Shown here piece by piece: positions 38,859-50,631 of a stretch of 64,000 bases of DNA. The first letter of the stretch is position 1. Each line of letters begins with the position of its first letter. The stretch covers positions 52,773-116,772 of the forward strand of contig NW_006766940.1 in the NCBI RefSeq assembly GCF_000275845.1, given 5' to 3'. Below the pieces are notes generated by a model, which saw nothing but the letters and a program-made list of their open reading frames with translations, did no database searches and was not told the origin of the DNA. The translations under genes and the position numbers were made by a program. This DNA is from Dichomitus squalens LYAD-421 SS1 (taxonomy: Eukaryota; Basidiomycota; Agaricomycetes; Polyporales; Polyporaceae).

Positions 38859-39849
38859 TCACCCATCCTTCTTCACCCCCCCCCCCCGGGCATCGGGTAC
38901 AGTGATGGTCAATGTAAGTTCCCGCACTGCTCGCTTTCCGAGTGTCCTGAGCATCGATAGCAACGGTTCCACCACATGGATGCCGCAAACACTGAGCTCG
39001 AGTGACTCTGGACGCATGTCTTCCATGACTCCTTCAAGCATCCTGATGAAGGCGATATCACTGAGCTGCTCCCAGATGCACAGCTTGGGGATGGTACCGA
39101 TGAGACCCAGCACGTATAAGACTCCGAGCTCCCCAGAACATTCGACGAGATCTGGCCATATGCGGGATGAGGGAGTCTGCTTCGTTCTGTTCTGTCGACG
39201 AATTTCTTCGATACGAGGCATAAGGAAAGAATGTGGCATACGCGATACTTCGAGGGGCTGGCTTGGGATGAGTTGGAAGTGTAAAAGGTTGGGGAATGCG
39301 TTTGCTAAAGTAGCGATGCTGATGTCTTCTGGACAGCTGTGGTGACGGTTGACGAGGCCGAACGTACGCACTGTTGGGAATGCGCGACTTCCTACGCTCC
39401 GGGCTTGAACTCGGTACGTGCCGAGATCACATAGCAGCGTCTCAACTGTAGGTGAGAGACTTTCAAAAGCAGACAGGCCGTCTATCTGCCGCCTGGGATA
39501 TGAACACCTCAGAATCGCGTAGGGTCAACGTGTCGATAAGAAGTGCAGGGGATGTTAGCAGCGAAAGGAGCCTAGCGACCGTGGACGCTAGATATGTCAT
39601 GTCATAGGAGAGCCGGATATCGAGCTCGTGTAAGAATTTGAAGCGCAGCCTCGACTTCCCAGCGAAAATGAACAACGAGAAGGAGTCCACCACGGATGGT
39701 TTCCAGAGTGTAACTCCATCTCGCAAGAGGTGGCGAGGTCCTTCGTCGTAAAGGAGGCGACACGTTTCCATGAGCGATGTGATAGTGGTGGGTGCGGAGT
39801 GACCCATGATTTCGCTCATTACATCGAAAGGAAGCATAGATCTATCCAT
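38859..39849 (-). pseudogene. Frame-broken F-box/LRR-like paralogue
   Basis: The N-terminal part (39849 to about 39483) reads MDRSMLPFDVMSEIMGHSAP, then LMETCRLLYDEGPRHLLRDG and LLSLLTSPALLIDTLTLRDS. It aligns along its length with the intact F-box protein at 52201-50632 (MDSPALPFDILLLIVE, TCRTLRDGGARFLLQG, LLGLLSHPLLSLDSLILRE). The frame then breaks. The rest continues in another frame from 39482 (DGLSAFESLSPTVETLL, AFPTVRTFGLVNRHH, LLSMLRTLGKRAVREL) down to a stop at 38859, next to a 12-C tract. Compared with the intact relative, about 50 residues are missing at the break. No intron fits the gap (GT and AG would be only about 22 bp apart). The parent family is a substrate adaptor for SCF ubiquitin ligases; this copy is probably non-functional. 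Confidence 0.7.
38876..38887. repeat. C12 homopolymer
   Basis: Twelve consecutive C on the plus strand, inside the tail of the F-box pseudogene, where it encodes Gly/Pro out of register with the relative. Such tracts slip in replication and in sequencing, so the local frame should not be trusted. Confidence 0.9.
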
Positions 39850-40995
39850 CACACTTGGAAGGCCTAGAAAGAGATGAGCAGTGAACAGCATGCATGGACA
39901 AGTCGGCCTTACCTGGGGAAGAAACAAGTGGACGCATGGTTCAATCGGAGTGTGTAGAGGAACGCTGAGAGCCTGATCCAGTACCGACGAGGGTAAGGTT
40001 CCCGTTATCCATACTAGACAAGTGATTGTACTAACGACTGAGTGGATGAACGTCCTTCGAGGCTCTTGCAGTATGACGGAGGACGCGTAAGCGTGTCGAT
40101 ACCAACTTGTCGGCCGTGGGAGCAAATGCTAACCTTAAACCAATTCAATCGGGTTCATCCGCACTGAGCCCACCTGCTACTTACATTCGGAGGAGAGTTT
40201 ATATACCACCATAACGAAGGTCACGGGGTCAGTGGGAAAGAGATACTTACCCACCAAGGGTAGGACGGAAAAGGGAAGGGCGCCCGCCGTTACAGCATCC
40301 AAGCGCGCGAGCACGAAGGCGGGGACATCATGATGAGGCAGCAATGTTGGCGATGGGGATGTTCCTGCCAGTATGAATGGTAGCAGTATGCGGGCCTGTC
40401 TTTCGTCTTTCGCCTTGGCGTTACGATATACATGCGTTCACAATCGATTGATAGTTCACATGGAGTCCACCTACCGAGTGTCGACCCACGACGGATACCT
40501 GAGAAGGTCTGACCCCGGCCAAGACAGTGAGGATTGATTGCAGCGATAGGATTGTATTGGAGGAAGGATCGGCTGCGTCGCTCAGCATACTCCTCCATCG
40601 AAGCGGCGGTGAATCAACTGTGGATGGGAGGATGACCCTCACATTCGCAGTGGATGGATTGAATGGAGTAAGCAGCTGGGACCAACGCAAGAGAGCGAGA
40701 GGCAGGGATGTTCCGTAGACCCCAACGTGAGTATGCCTGCGGAGTGCAACAAAACCTCTTCATTATAGCATCCATGCGTGTAGCGTAAGCGGGTAACAAT
40801 ACAGAGCGTGCGTAAAAGTAGTGCACCAGCAGTCCGTGCTCTCCAGCCCAAGGAATGAAGAATCAACAGCACAAGCGAGCGTAGCCAAGTCATGAAGTCC
40901 ATGTAGAGCCCTGCCGCAACGCATCGTCAAAATGCGGAGCGTCCATGCCGTCCGAGATGATCGAAGGCGAAATCAAGGGTATCAGAAGGTCCGCT
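39850..40995. other. Region between F-box pseudogene and glucanase gene
   Basis: Probably the upstream part of the pseudogene, with a TATATA-like motif near 40198-40205 on the minus strand. A minus-strand frame at 40690-40421 (ILPSTVDSPPLRWRSMLSD) has the flavour of another F-box/LRR tail, but it is too short to call. Confidence 0.35.
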
Positions 40996-43900
40996 TCACC
41001 GAGCAGCGGGCAAGCAACCCGAGAGCGGAATCTGCGCATTGTCCGCATCCCAGGCGTCGGGGTACGTGCACCCAGAGATGGCAGTGACAGCAGGCGCATT
41101 ATCCGCGCCGTCGAACCACCCATTGCCCACGCTCGCAGTCACGCTCGCGCTGAACGTGGGCGGGGGGAGCGTCGAAAGCGTGCCTGTGGCCGTGTACTGC
41201 GGCAGCGCCGTCACGCTCCCCGCGGGGACGCTCGTGATCGATGCCGGGGGCCACACCAAGTCCGCCGTCGCCGACGGCGCGATCGTGCCCGCGCCCGCGC
41301 CGCCCGTCTGCCACGACTGGAAGGTGCCGTCGAAGGGCGCCGGAGCCACACCGAGGCTGGCGCACTTCCCCAGCGCCTGACGGGGGTCTGTGGGCATCCA
41401 GCCGTTCTCGAGCCCGAGCTGGTACGACCAGAGCGGGGCCTGGACCGAGTTGGTCGTGGTGGAGTTGCCGATCTTCCACGTCCAGAAGAACCAATCGCCG
41501 AGGGCGTCCATGCTCGCGAGCGCGAAGTTGAGGAGACCTTGCTTCGTCTCGTCCGACCAGCCGCTCGCGTCCTGCCAGTACTCGCAACCGGCGCCGTAGC
41601 GGGCAGAGCCGCCGACACCGTTGACGTAGAGACCGCAGTCATTGATCGCGTTACTGAACTCGCCGGCCATGGTCACGCCGAATGCGGAGCGGCTATCGTT
41701 GAGAGATTTGCCCCACGAGTTACATGCTTGGAGCGGCCACTGACCGCCGAGCTGCGTGCTGTCGCCGTCTGCGGTGATGTTGACGGGCTCGCGGTTCTGT
41801 TGGCCGTCGAACGCAAAGTATGGGTGGGTGTCTACCAGAGATATTAATGCGGTGATTAACCGAAGTCTGCTAAGCGAACGCACCCAAGGCAAGCCGATCA
41901 GCACCGGGGAGGAACCCAGCCCAGTTGGCAGGTTCAGTGAAACCGTCATGAATGGTGATCATGGGACCGTTACCCGCGCCGACACCGGTTATCTCGCGCA
42001 CCATCGTGTATGCTTTCAGGTAGCTGCGATAGAATGAGTCATTGCATGACGCACAATGTCTGAAATAAGTACTCACAACGACTGCACCTGGTTGTTGCCA
42101 ATGTCGTGTAGGAACGGCTCGTTGAGCATGCTGAACATCGGGACGACGGCCCTCCACTCCGGCTGGGAAACAAACTCGGCGACTATACGGATGTAGTCAA
42201 GCGACCGCTCTGCATTGGCGAGCCCCATGACGCCGCTGAGCCAGTTGATCGACCCGAGCTTGCCAGAGTGATTGTAACCTGAGGTTACGCTTTTGAGCGG
42301 CACGCTCCTCGTTCACATAGCAAACGCAATACTAACCATTTTGCGACCCAGGGATAGTGTGGAGGTCGAGGTTCACGCGGATACCGTACTTGCGAGCCCA
42401 GCCGAGCAACCGAAGAATGTACCTGAGAGAACGATCGTTAACCCCAAGAACGCAGGATCGCACGCACGGCACACTCACTTCCAACAAGTCCTCGCCAAGA
42501 AAGGCTCTGCCACCGTCTCCCCGTTCGCATCCACACCCACATTGTCCCACTTCTCGATCGCCCAGAACGGGATGGGCACCCTGATCCAGTTCAGCCCCGC
42601 CCCCGCGATCTGCGCGATGTCCTCCTCGGTGATGAACGTGTTGTAGTGGTCCTCGATCGTCTGCTGGAGCTTGTCCCCGAGCGCCACGCTGAGCGTCCAC
42701 TCGTCGACCGTGCCCGCGTTCTGCTCGAACAGCTGCGGGACGATGAACGGCTCGATGACGAACAGGCCGCCGATGTTGACGCCGTTGATGCGGTCCACGC
42801 CCCACGTCCAGCTCTCGTTCAGGGGAGGCGTCCACGAGTTCGGGCGCGCGGAGTTGTCGAAGGGGTTGGCGGGATCAGACACCCCTGTGTGGGAGTCCAA
42901 GGTGAGCGCCCGCGCGATGGAGGCACAGACACAGATTGAAATAACGGTGACTCGCTCACTCCCCGAGCTGAGCCGCGCGGCCGAAATCTCGCGCAGCGCG
43001 AAGAGAAATTATACATCTTCTCGTGCGACCCCCAGTCCGAACACACATGGACGACGCATGTAGAGCGAGCCGCTTCGGCTCGACACTCAAACGCGCGCAA
43101 GAGGTCATGAGTATGCGAGGCCGTCCAACAGACACCGACGGTGGTACGACCACACGGGGCGCCGATGTTCCTCACCTGCACGGTGGCACTACAGGCCCAC
43201 AGGGACGTGGTGTGCTCGCAGTGTAGCCCGCAGTGCGACCGCAGGACTTTGCGCGCACTACTACAGCGACGGCGCGGAGAAATAGGGGAAATCTGTGTGG
43301 CTGCGAAACGGCGGTCCGACGGTCAGGAACGCCCGCACTCGGCGCCGGTTTCAACACACAACTTAATGCACCCTTATGTGCCGAGGCGTTTCTTGGGCGC
43401 GATCAGAGGCCCATTCTAGCCACGACTGGACAGTAGCAATGGCCCTCGACTGTAGGCGCTCGCCGACGTTGTCGGACCGACGCGAGCACGAAACCCGTGG
43501 TGCGGAGAATGCAAGGAATCATTGCGAGAATACTCACAGTAGCCCCCGAAGGAATTCTTGTACACGAATGTCGTGCCATCATCCTTCGTGACCGTGCTGC
43601 CGTCTCCGCCAGTCGTGATGCCAGTCTTGGTCGTGGTCGGACTTGAGCTGTTAGAACCCGAGTCGCCGGAGCCAGTCGAACCAGAAGATCCGGAGGAGGA
43701 AGAGGACGCTCCCGAGGTCGAGTGGTGGTGGCCGGGTTTGACGACCACGAAGATGACGGGCAGGACTACCGCGAGCGCGACGACCACGATCGCCACGATC
43801 GCGACCACCCAGAACCATGCCCGCTTGTACAGGGGGCGGCGCGAGGGGAGCGTCTCCTGCGAGTTGATGAAATTCGCCTCCTTGTTGCTCTGGGCGAGGA

Positions 43901-44045
43901 AGGGAGAGGATTCCGCAGGGGTAGAGATCGCAGAGCTGTCCCGCACCCCAGGAGGCGCGTTGAGGTACGCAGAGCCGCGCGGGGTGTCGACGCTGTCGGC
44001 GATGCTCTCGACAGGCACTTCGAAACGGTTGGAATACGAGGCCAT
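40996..44045 (-). CDS. Membrane-anchored exo-beta-1,3-glucanase (GH5)
   Basis: Glucan 1,3-beta-glucosidase of glycoside hydrolase family 5, a type II membrane protein like ExgD of Aspergillus, remodelling beta-1,3-glucan at the cell surface. Six exons: 44045-43538, 42884-42479, 42422-42337, 42278-42077, 42023-41884 and 41831-40996 (about 725 residues). Exon 1 encodes a cytoplasmic N-terminus, one transmembrane helix at about residues 77-102 (WFWVVAIVAIVVVALAVVLP) and a Ser/Gly/Thr-rich stalk. The catalytic domain follows: GVNIGGLFVIEPFIVPQLFE, NWIRVPIPFWAIEKW, the acid/base in MLNEP (about Glu387), IHDGF, THPYFAFDGQQ and the nucleophile in TMAGEFSNAINDC (about Glu505), then WFFWTWKIGN. All junctions keep frame. 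Intron 1 is unusually long (653 bp) and separates the anchor exon from the catalytic exons. The C-terminal 100 residues are Ser/Thr/Pro-rich. Confidence 0.93.
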
Positions 44046-45392
44046 TATTAGGGATGGGAGATGCTGGCCAGGGGTATTTGAGCGAAAGCAAGGAGGGTCC
44101 TGTGCCGCCGTAGAGAGTGAAAAATTGAGCACCCCGAGTAGGTGGGCGGGGAAGCCTCGCTCGCTCGTTGCGGGGGAGGGAAGGGTTGATGTGTGGGGGA
44201 TGGAGGAAGAGCAGAGCCAAGCTGGGACGAGCCCGAGTTTATTCGTGCCACGGGCTAAGTTGGATGTAGACAGACCAGCGCCTGGTACGCTCACATGTCG
44301 GCACTACATGCCGCGAGGCGACTGATCTGGCGTGCGCCCCGACCGGCTGGTCGGGATTATGGGCAGTGTCCTAGGCATCTGCGGGAACAATGCGACCGGG
44401 AGTAGAGGCGATAGAGCGACGTTCAGCGAGGATGGAGGCGCGATTGTTGAAGGGTGCATCGAGGCTCGACGAGGGTGGATTACTATGTGGGGAAACGTGG
44501 GAATCGCCCTCGCAACGGATTCTCGTGAAGCTTCAGCGGACAACAACAGGGCAGCCCCCACGGCTGTAAATTCTGCTCACTCTCTCGAACTCCATCCGCG
44601 ACCCTAGGAGGAATTCAAGTACTCATTCTTGACAACCAAACAGGATGTCCGTCGAGATACTGAAGGCGGTTCTCCGGTCGCGTCGAGGACGTGGGTCCCT
44701 CGAGCAGGCTCGTCTTCCGTGCCGATGGGAATTTTTCGGATCTCTCACCAGCGACTACTCACAGATACCCCACTGCATGCTGTGTATCTCATGTCTCTCA
44801 CGCCGGTGAACGGGCCCGTTTGTCATTAGCAAGTCATCTCGATCGAGATTGCGTTAAAGTAGACACTGTCCTGTTTCCGTGTCGCCTGTCGCCTGTCGCT
44901 GCAAATGATCTCCTTGCGTGCCTGTTTCTTGGCGCATATATGAGGCTTGGAGTAAAGGATGAGGGATGAAGACAAGACACATTCTATAAAGGGATTCTGT
45001 ACTCGGTGCACAAGGAAGAGTTATTGTCATAGATATGTTCATGCATGTGGCTTTCAGGCTCCGAAACCTAACGGCTGACCTGAGCGTATGTAGCGGTAGA
45101 AGCGATTTCTGTGCGGGAGTCGAGCAGTGTCTGAATGTGCTGTATTACGCAACATGCTCGAAAACAAGCGGTGTCTAGTATACGACATATCAGGACTGAC
45201 TGCCCATAACCGGCAACCACAAAGTATGTTACATCTTACACGGACGAGACGATAGCGATTCCCTCATATTCGATGCCCAGAGCGATGCACCAACTAGAGA
45301 CGCAGCTAATTTACCATATGTTTCCCGGAATTTAAAGACGCTGGAAAAGTGCCGGTAAATCATGTGCCAATGTCCGTAAGTTCAATTTGCCA
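44046..45392. other. Intergenic region
   Basis: Upstream of the glucanase gene and downstream of the next minus-strand gene. No supportable coding sequence is seen. The part nearest 44045 should contain the glucanase promoter, but no clear TATA box stands out. Confidence 0.45.
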
Positions 45393-48002
45393 CTAAGTAG
45401 TGTAAGTGCGAGGAGTGGCCGACACCTCGTTCGGAGCCCCAATGCGAGGTAGAGCTGGGATCATCTGAGAAATCCATCCAATGATTTGCGGGGACTTGAT
45501 CGTAATCCTGAGAAGATGGTCACATGAGACGGGATGACGACTCGGAGATGGCGCAACCACGTACCTGCACCCTGCAGCGGTCGACTCGCACGTCGATCCT
45601 TGATTGGTGTGGGAAGTTGAGAAGCCAGCCTTTGTAGCGACGAACGGCCCGTATTTGACAGATGCACTTGTCCCATAGCTTGAGCTGTTCATGTAGGATT
45701 GAAGCTTCGCGGTGCTGCCGGATATCTCGAGAACGACGTTGCACGCGAGCATGAATGCTGAAGAGCAGGATTCAATTCCGTGCACCCAGGGCTCGCCATA
45801 GAGACTCACCAGTCGGGAAGAGAGGGAAGATGTTGTATAGGGCAAGCTGCGAAGCAATCTGGGTGTTGCTCAGATTCAACACCGGGTCGCCATCCATAAG
45901 GGCGCGGAGGGTGCCAAACCCAGGGGAAATCCTAAATCACACAACGTCAATATAATCCGATGATGGCTTTACGGCGTGAACACACTTGGTTTCAGGACGG
46001 CAAATCAGTTCGTCGTCGTAGAAGAGCTCAGGGCGCATCCAGGGACGTGTGATATCGACTCGCATACACTCAAACGAAATTTTGACCCCCGCGCTCGCCA
46101 ACTCCTGCATAGCTTGAGAGTACGCTTGCGATGATTCGAAGTCGGCGCCGGAAGAAAAGAGGCCCCATGACACTGAGGCACCAAACGACATCGAGTATGT
46201 TGAGGTGGAGGAGTTCGTGGATTCGGTGGATGCCATGACCTCGGCGGTGATGGGCGTGAAGTAGTCAGGAGGATCAGTCGCGGTGTGAGCCATGGGGTCG
46301 GGCATGGGACGGGGAATCCCGACATCGGTGGCAGCGTCCTCGATCTCGGCGGACTGTGCCCCAGTCTGGGTCATGAGCGCGTTGCGGGCATTGGTGTATT
46401 CCTCGATGGTTCTCTTGTACCGCTCGATCTCCTTCTGCGCGAACCCATTGTCGCCGGAGATGTTGTCGAGGAGCTTCTCTTGCGCCTTCCGCTGGTCCAT
46501 CTGAAGCTTTGCGAGAGTGGCGTCGTCGAATTCTGACTGTGCTTTGTTCAAGGCGTCTTTAGACTGCGAGGCCTTGACCTCCTCCTCGCCCTTACGCTTA
46601 TCCCACTCGGTCAGAGTTTCACCCTTGCGACATCTGCGTGACACGAATGTCAGAACATATCAGCCTTTGCGACCGCCGTAGAACATACCCTTTGCAAGTG
46701 GTCCTATATGCTGACTCGTCCGTTCGATACTCCTTCATACATCTGGACAACTCATTCTTTGCGCTACTGTATCGCGCCGCGATATCGGAGTCAGCAGAAT
46801 CATCTCCGACAGGTTGAACAGGTTTCTACATGGAGTCAGACATATTCATGACTATGCGTTATTTCACGAACCTCCTCCATCAACAATAATAACTGGATGG
46901 TCTGCTCGAGACGGTCGATCTCCCAAGTATACCATTCGACCGTCCTTGTTTGGTTTGTACCTCTGTTCATCTTTTCCTTCGCCAGGTTAGCCCTGGAACA
47001 ACTGGTCAGACGAGCTATAAGGTGGATGAATACACTTACCAGTGAGAGGGCTCAAGCTTCACTTTCTGATACTCGGTGCCCCCATCTTCGTCTTGGACGA
47101 CGGCCCAGCGCATAGTATCCTGAAGAAATTATGTCAGGTCAAATCCTCATTCTACGAGGTGCAGGCATGGCAGCAGACGCCGTCTATCGCACCTTGCTTT
47201 GTTCAATGCGTGCCATAGCTGAGTCCTGGTCAATAACAGAGAACCAGTACTCGACCTCCTCCTTGTGGCCCGTGATGACCCAGTCCATGTAGGCCGCCTG
47301 CACGTAGTTGCGCCAGGTCCTAGCGTTCTCTTCTACCCACTGGTCATACCATTCGCGGGCGGCCTTGACGGACTTGGTCGATTTGGCTGCCCTCTCAAGC
47401 GCCTCGAGGAAGGCGTGCGTCTTCTGCTCACACGCCTTGGTGTACACCGCCTGTTTCTTGGTGTAGAGCTCGACGAGGGTCATGCCCTTGCCCTCGACTT
47501 CGGTAGAGAGGTTCATCATGGCCCGCTTGTAGCGCTGCTGGTCGTCTGTCAGTACGTGCAATTCGTCAACGCCGACTGTCGTGCCTGAACACGATATCTC
47601 AGTGCATATACTATGAGTCGGTGCCAAATCATACCTGCGGGGATGAGTTGACTGATGGCTTTAGCGTAGCTCCGTGCGACAGAGCGGCCGGTCGGGCCCA
47701 TTTGGATAGGCGAGAGCGTCGGCATGTCGTCGCAGAGGACAGCTTGCTTCAGCTCGACCTTCAACGGGAGGATAATGTCGTTCTCCTTGTCAACAGTGTA
47801 GTCCTAGGGTGCGATAATGATCAGGGGGTCGCGAGGAGGAAATGGGACGAGATGCACGTACATCAAAGTCGACAACCTTGCCGGGCACCATGACGTGAAA
47901 ATACTGCTCTTGGCCGGTGGGGAGAGCAGCGCGAATAGCCTCACGAATCTTCACAGAGATGTCGCCGATGCCCTTCACGGCAGCGTCCTCGAGTGCAGCC
48001 AT
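45393..48002 (-). CDS. Coiled-coil protein of unknown function, ten exons
   Basis: I recall similar uncharacterised proteins in Agaricomycetes but no function. Exons: 48002-47862, 47803-47635, 47584-47193, 47119-47040, 46992-46872, 46825-46689, 46633-45986, 45930-45810, 45757-45565 and 45507-45393, about 705 residues. The start reads MAALEDAAVKGIGDISVKIR. The middle is rich in charged heptads (KTHAFLEALERAAKSTKSVK, EWDKRKGEEEVKASQSKDAL, LQMDQRKAQEKLLDN), suggesting a long coiled coil. A Ser/Thr-rich stretch and a region with SFGASVSWGLFSSGADF and ITRPWMRPELFYDDEL follow. The end reads NVVLEISGSTAKLQSY, then ITIKSPQIIGWISQMIPALP. Exon 8 may carry a one-base deletion: ISPGFGTLR and LMDGDPVLNLS are in different frames, unless a 41-bp intron starting GTAAAG is used instead. 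No signal peptide or membrane helix is evident. Confidence 0.75.
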
Positions 48003-50031
48003 TGTGATTGAGAAGATTGGTTCTGGTGCTGTTGTAGAGAGGTGCTGATCTCGAATACGATGACACAACTGAGCTTGAACCAGAAGGTTTGTATAGTTCC
48101 TTGTGCCGTGCGTACGTAAGCCGCCTATGCTCAGTGGCGCCGTGGCTAATTTCTCCAATCTTGTATGAAGCAGGTTCGAAAGCCTGAAGTAGAAGTTGCG
48201 TCAGTTTTCAAACCGCGCCGACGCTTCTCCCTATGTAAACTTCGCTGAACGGCGCAGTTCATGTCCAAATTAGCCACTTCCTTTTCGTTTCGCTTGCATA
48301 TTGATCGATTCTCAGTCTCCCGCATCGCATCTCTACTGCAGGTGACATATGAATGGCATTGTATCGCCTGGAAACTGGACGGAAAATGAGCAGATGGCGT
48401 CAGCTCGACCGGGGTTTCAACACACGTACCGATCAGCCAGTATCGAGCCGGTCGTCTGTGGTGCCAGGTCAGCTCTTGTCAGCGACTTCAAGACATGCGC
48501 ACCTGCCTTGATGAGTTTGAGATCTTCCGTTTTTGGATGCTAAATCTACGATACGCCATACTTGCCATTGAACACCGGACGCGTTAGAAGTGCGAATGGT
48601 TCCAAATCACGGTCTGTCATGAAGCGAGGAGTAGAGCAGACATCCTATCCCTTCCTCCCTTCAACGAATCCCTCCCGTCTGCTTGCACACCCTGTCTCAA
48701 TTGAAGCAACTCCTGTTTCTACTCGGGTCAGCGCGATCTCACTCCTCGGCCTTACGCGCCACCTTCCATCCTACTTTACGGCGTAAAAAGCAACTCTGAC
48801 ATTCTCACTATGAGCCCGGTCCTACGCGTGCCGTGCGATGCAAGCCGTCGACAGATTCAGAACTACTAGCACCAAGACTGCTTTGCTAACTGAGGGCTCT
48901 GTACCTCGTCGACCAAGCGAAACCAGGCAGAAGAGGTCCAGAAACTCGCTGCTTGCGCTCGCATATCTTCAGCACAGGCCGGACAACGTCACTGTAGGCA
49001 TCCGTAGGACAACGAGTACTCCTGGCTCCCTAGCCCCTCTATTATTTCTGGCTCGAAGCCGCATTTCGATGTCATAAGCTCGAGCATATGTGACTGGTGT
49101 CTGCTCACATCCTGAAGGTTGCATTCTATAGAATGATGCGCACCTCTCCGCTCCGACGCCGGGAATTATGGCGTAGCAGGACAATCTCCACCCCTATCAC
49201 GAAGCAACTGATGCAACCAGGAGTTTAGGCTGCCCTTCGTAAAAGGGTATCATAGTCTTCACCTCGTGCATAAAGCGATAGCAGGATACACTCACCTCTG
49301 TCGGAGTCAGAATCCTGTTTGTCAGCACATGATCTCCATTTGAGTCGTGCATTATGAGGCCGACTGATAGGCTCAAAACAGACAGACTCCCCACACGCAT
49401 CTTCACATACGAATGCGAGTGCGTGGAGTGTCTGCTTGTACTGAAAAGTACGAGGCTGTCAGAGGAAGGTTTCCTACGCCTCCGTCTTCGTGACACGACA
49501 TCATCCGATAATGATCGCGGCAAGCCACCCCTACGGAAGACGAAAGCGGTGAATGCACGTCACTCTTTGCCCCCATCCAGCACGTATGGCACTCACCAGT
49601 GTCAACTAGTCCTTCTTTCTTGATGACACGTCATCGGAAGATTGGCACCCATTCAGGGAGGTTCGACGCTCATGCACCGGTCCTGACTCGTGTATACGTG
49701 GTCATGCAAAAATGTCCGGACGAGCAGTGTACTATTGTTTCGTATCGAGGAATATCTTTCTACTGCAGCTGATTCCTTTGGTGTAGAGATCGTGCCAGGC
49801 GAGAGCCGCGAGCAGGAGACAGTTGTTCAAGAAGCGGATTGGAACCATGAGCACGTGCACCACCGGAGCCGCCGGATTGGTGAGGCTTGTCGGCGAGTGG
49901 AGGTGCCGGCGTCTGGATGGATTTCCCGTTCATCCATCGGGACCTCCTGACCATGCTCGCTAATGGACAACCAAGAAACACAAAGTAGTCACATGGCAGG
50001 TGAGCACGCGACAAGACCTGAACGTACAATA
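48003..50031. other. Intergenic region
   Basis: Two kilobases upstream of the coiled-coil gene. Open frames are short, on both strands, and not recognisable. The right edge is bounded by the inverted-repeat element at 50032. Confidence 0.45.
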
Positions 50032-50210
50032 GAGTGTATTTGCACGGATAATTATCAGCGTTTTCATTACCCGCCCTCATTGAGTTTTCACCAGGTGGGG
50101 CCGGCGCTAGCGGCCCTACGGTGAGGAATCATTAATCCGCCACGGTTTTCATCGGGTGGCGTCCCGTTTTCACCAGCGCCACCTCGATAAATCACCGTGC
50201 AAATACACTC
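50032..50210. mobile_element. MITE-like inverted-repeat element with TA ends
   Basis: GAGTGTATTTGCACGG at 50032-50047 is repeated perfectly in inverted orientation at 50195-50210. The similarity continues inward for about nine more bases with three mismatches. Both ends are flanked by TA, as expected for a Tc1/mariner-type target duplication. The 179-bp interior has no coding potential. It carries four GTTTTCA motifs (around 50060, 50085, 50146 and 50165) and a GC-rich near-palindrome centred on CGCTAGCG near 50111. Size, TIRs and TA ends fit a non-autonomous miniature inverted-repeat transposable element. No transposase source is in the window. Confidence 0.8.
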
Positions 50211-50631
50211 TAATGAATGTACAAATGTACCTTCATAACACTCGCTTCAGCACCGAAACACCATAATCTAGTACGTGCCGCATCTATACGATGGTAAGGT
50301 CGGCGGAAATCTGCAACATGGTGCAAGCCTGCCCTGTACTAGGCATATGCATACGACAGCTGGCCTCACACCTTCGAGCGAAACCTGAAAAGAGAGCTGT
50401 ATTGTACATGAAGCTCCTTCGTTTAGCTATAACAACTCTTCAACAGTGCGAATCAAGATAAATAGCATCTCCGGGCGAGTCATGGGGGTTCCCATAGAAC
50501 TGAGAGCAATCTTGAGTCTGTTTGTATCGTATCCGCGGAAGTGCATTCGAGACCGTGAAGTCATGGCAGGTCAATACGCTCGCATATTCCCCTACTTTCC
50601 GGCGCGTTTCATTGGTTTGGACCCACCGGCA

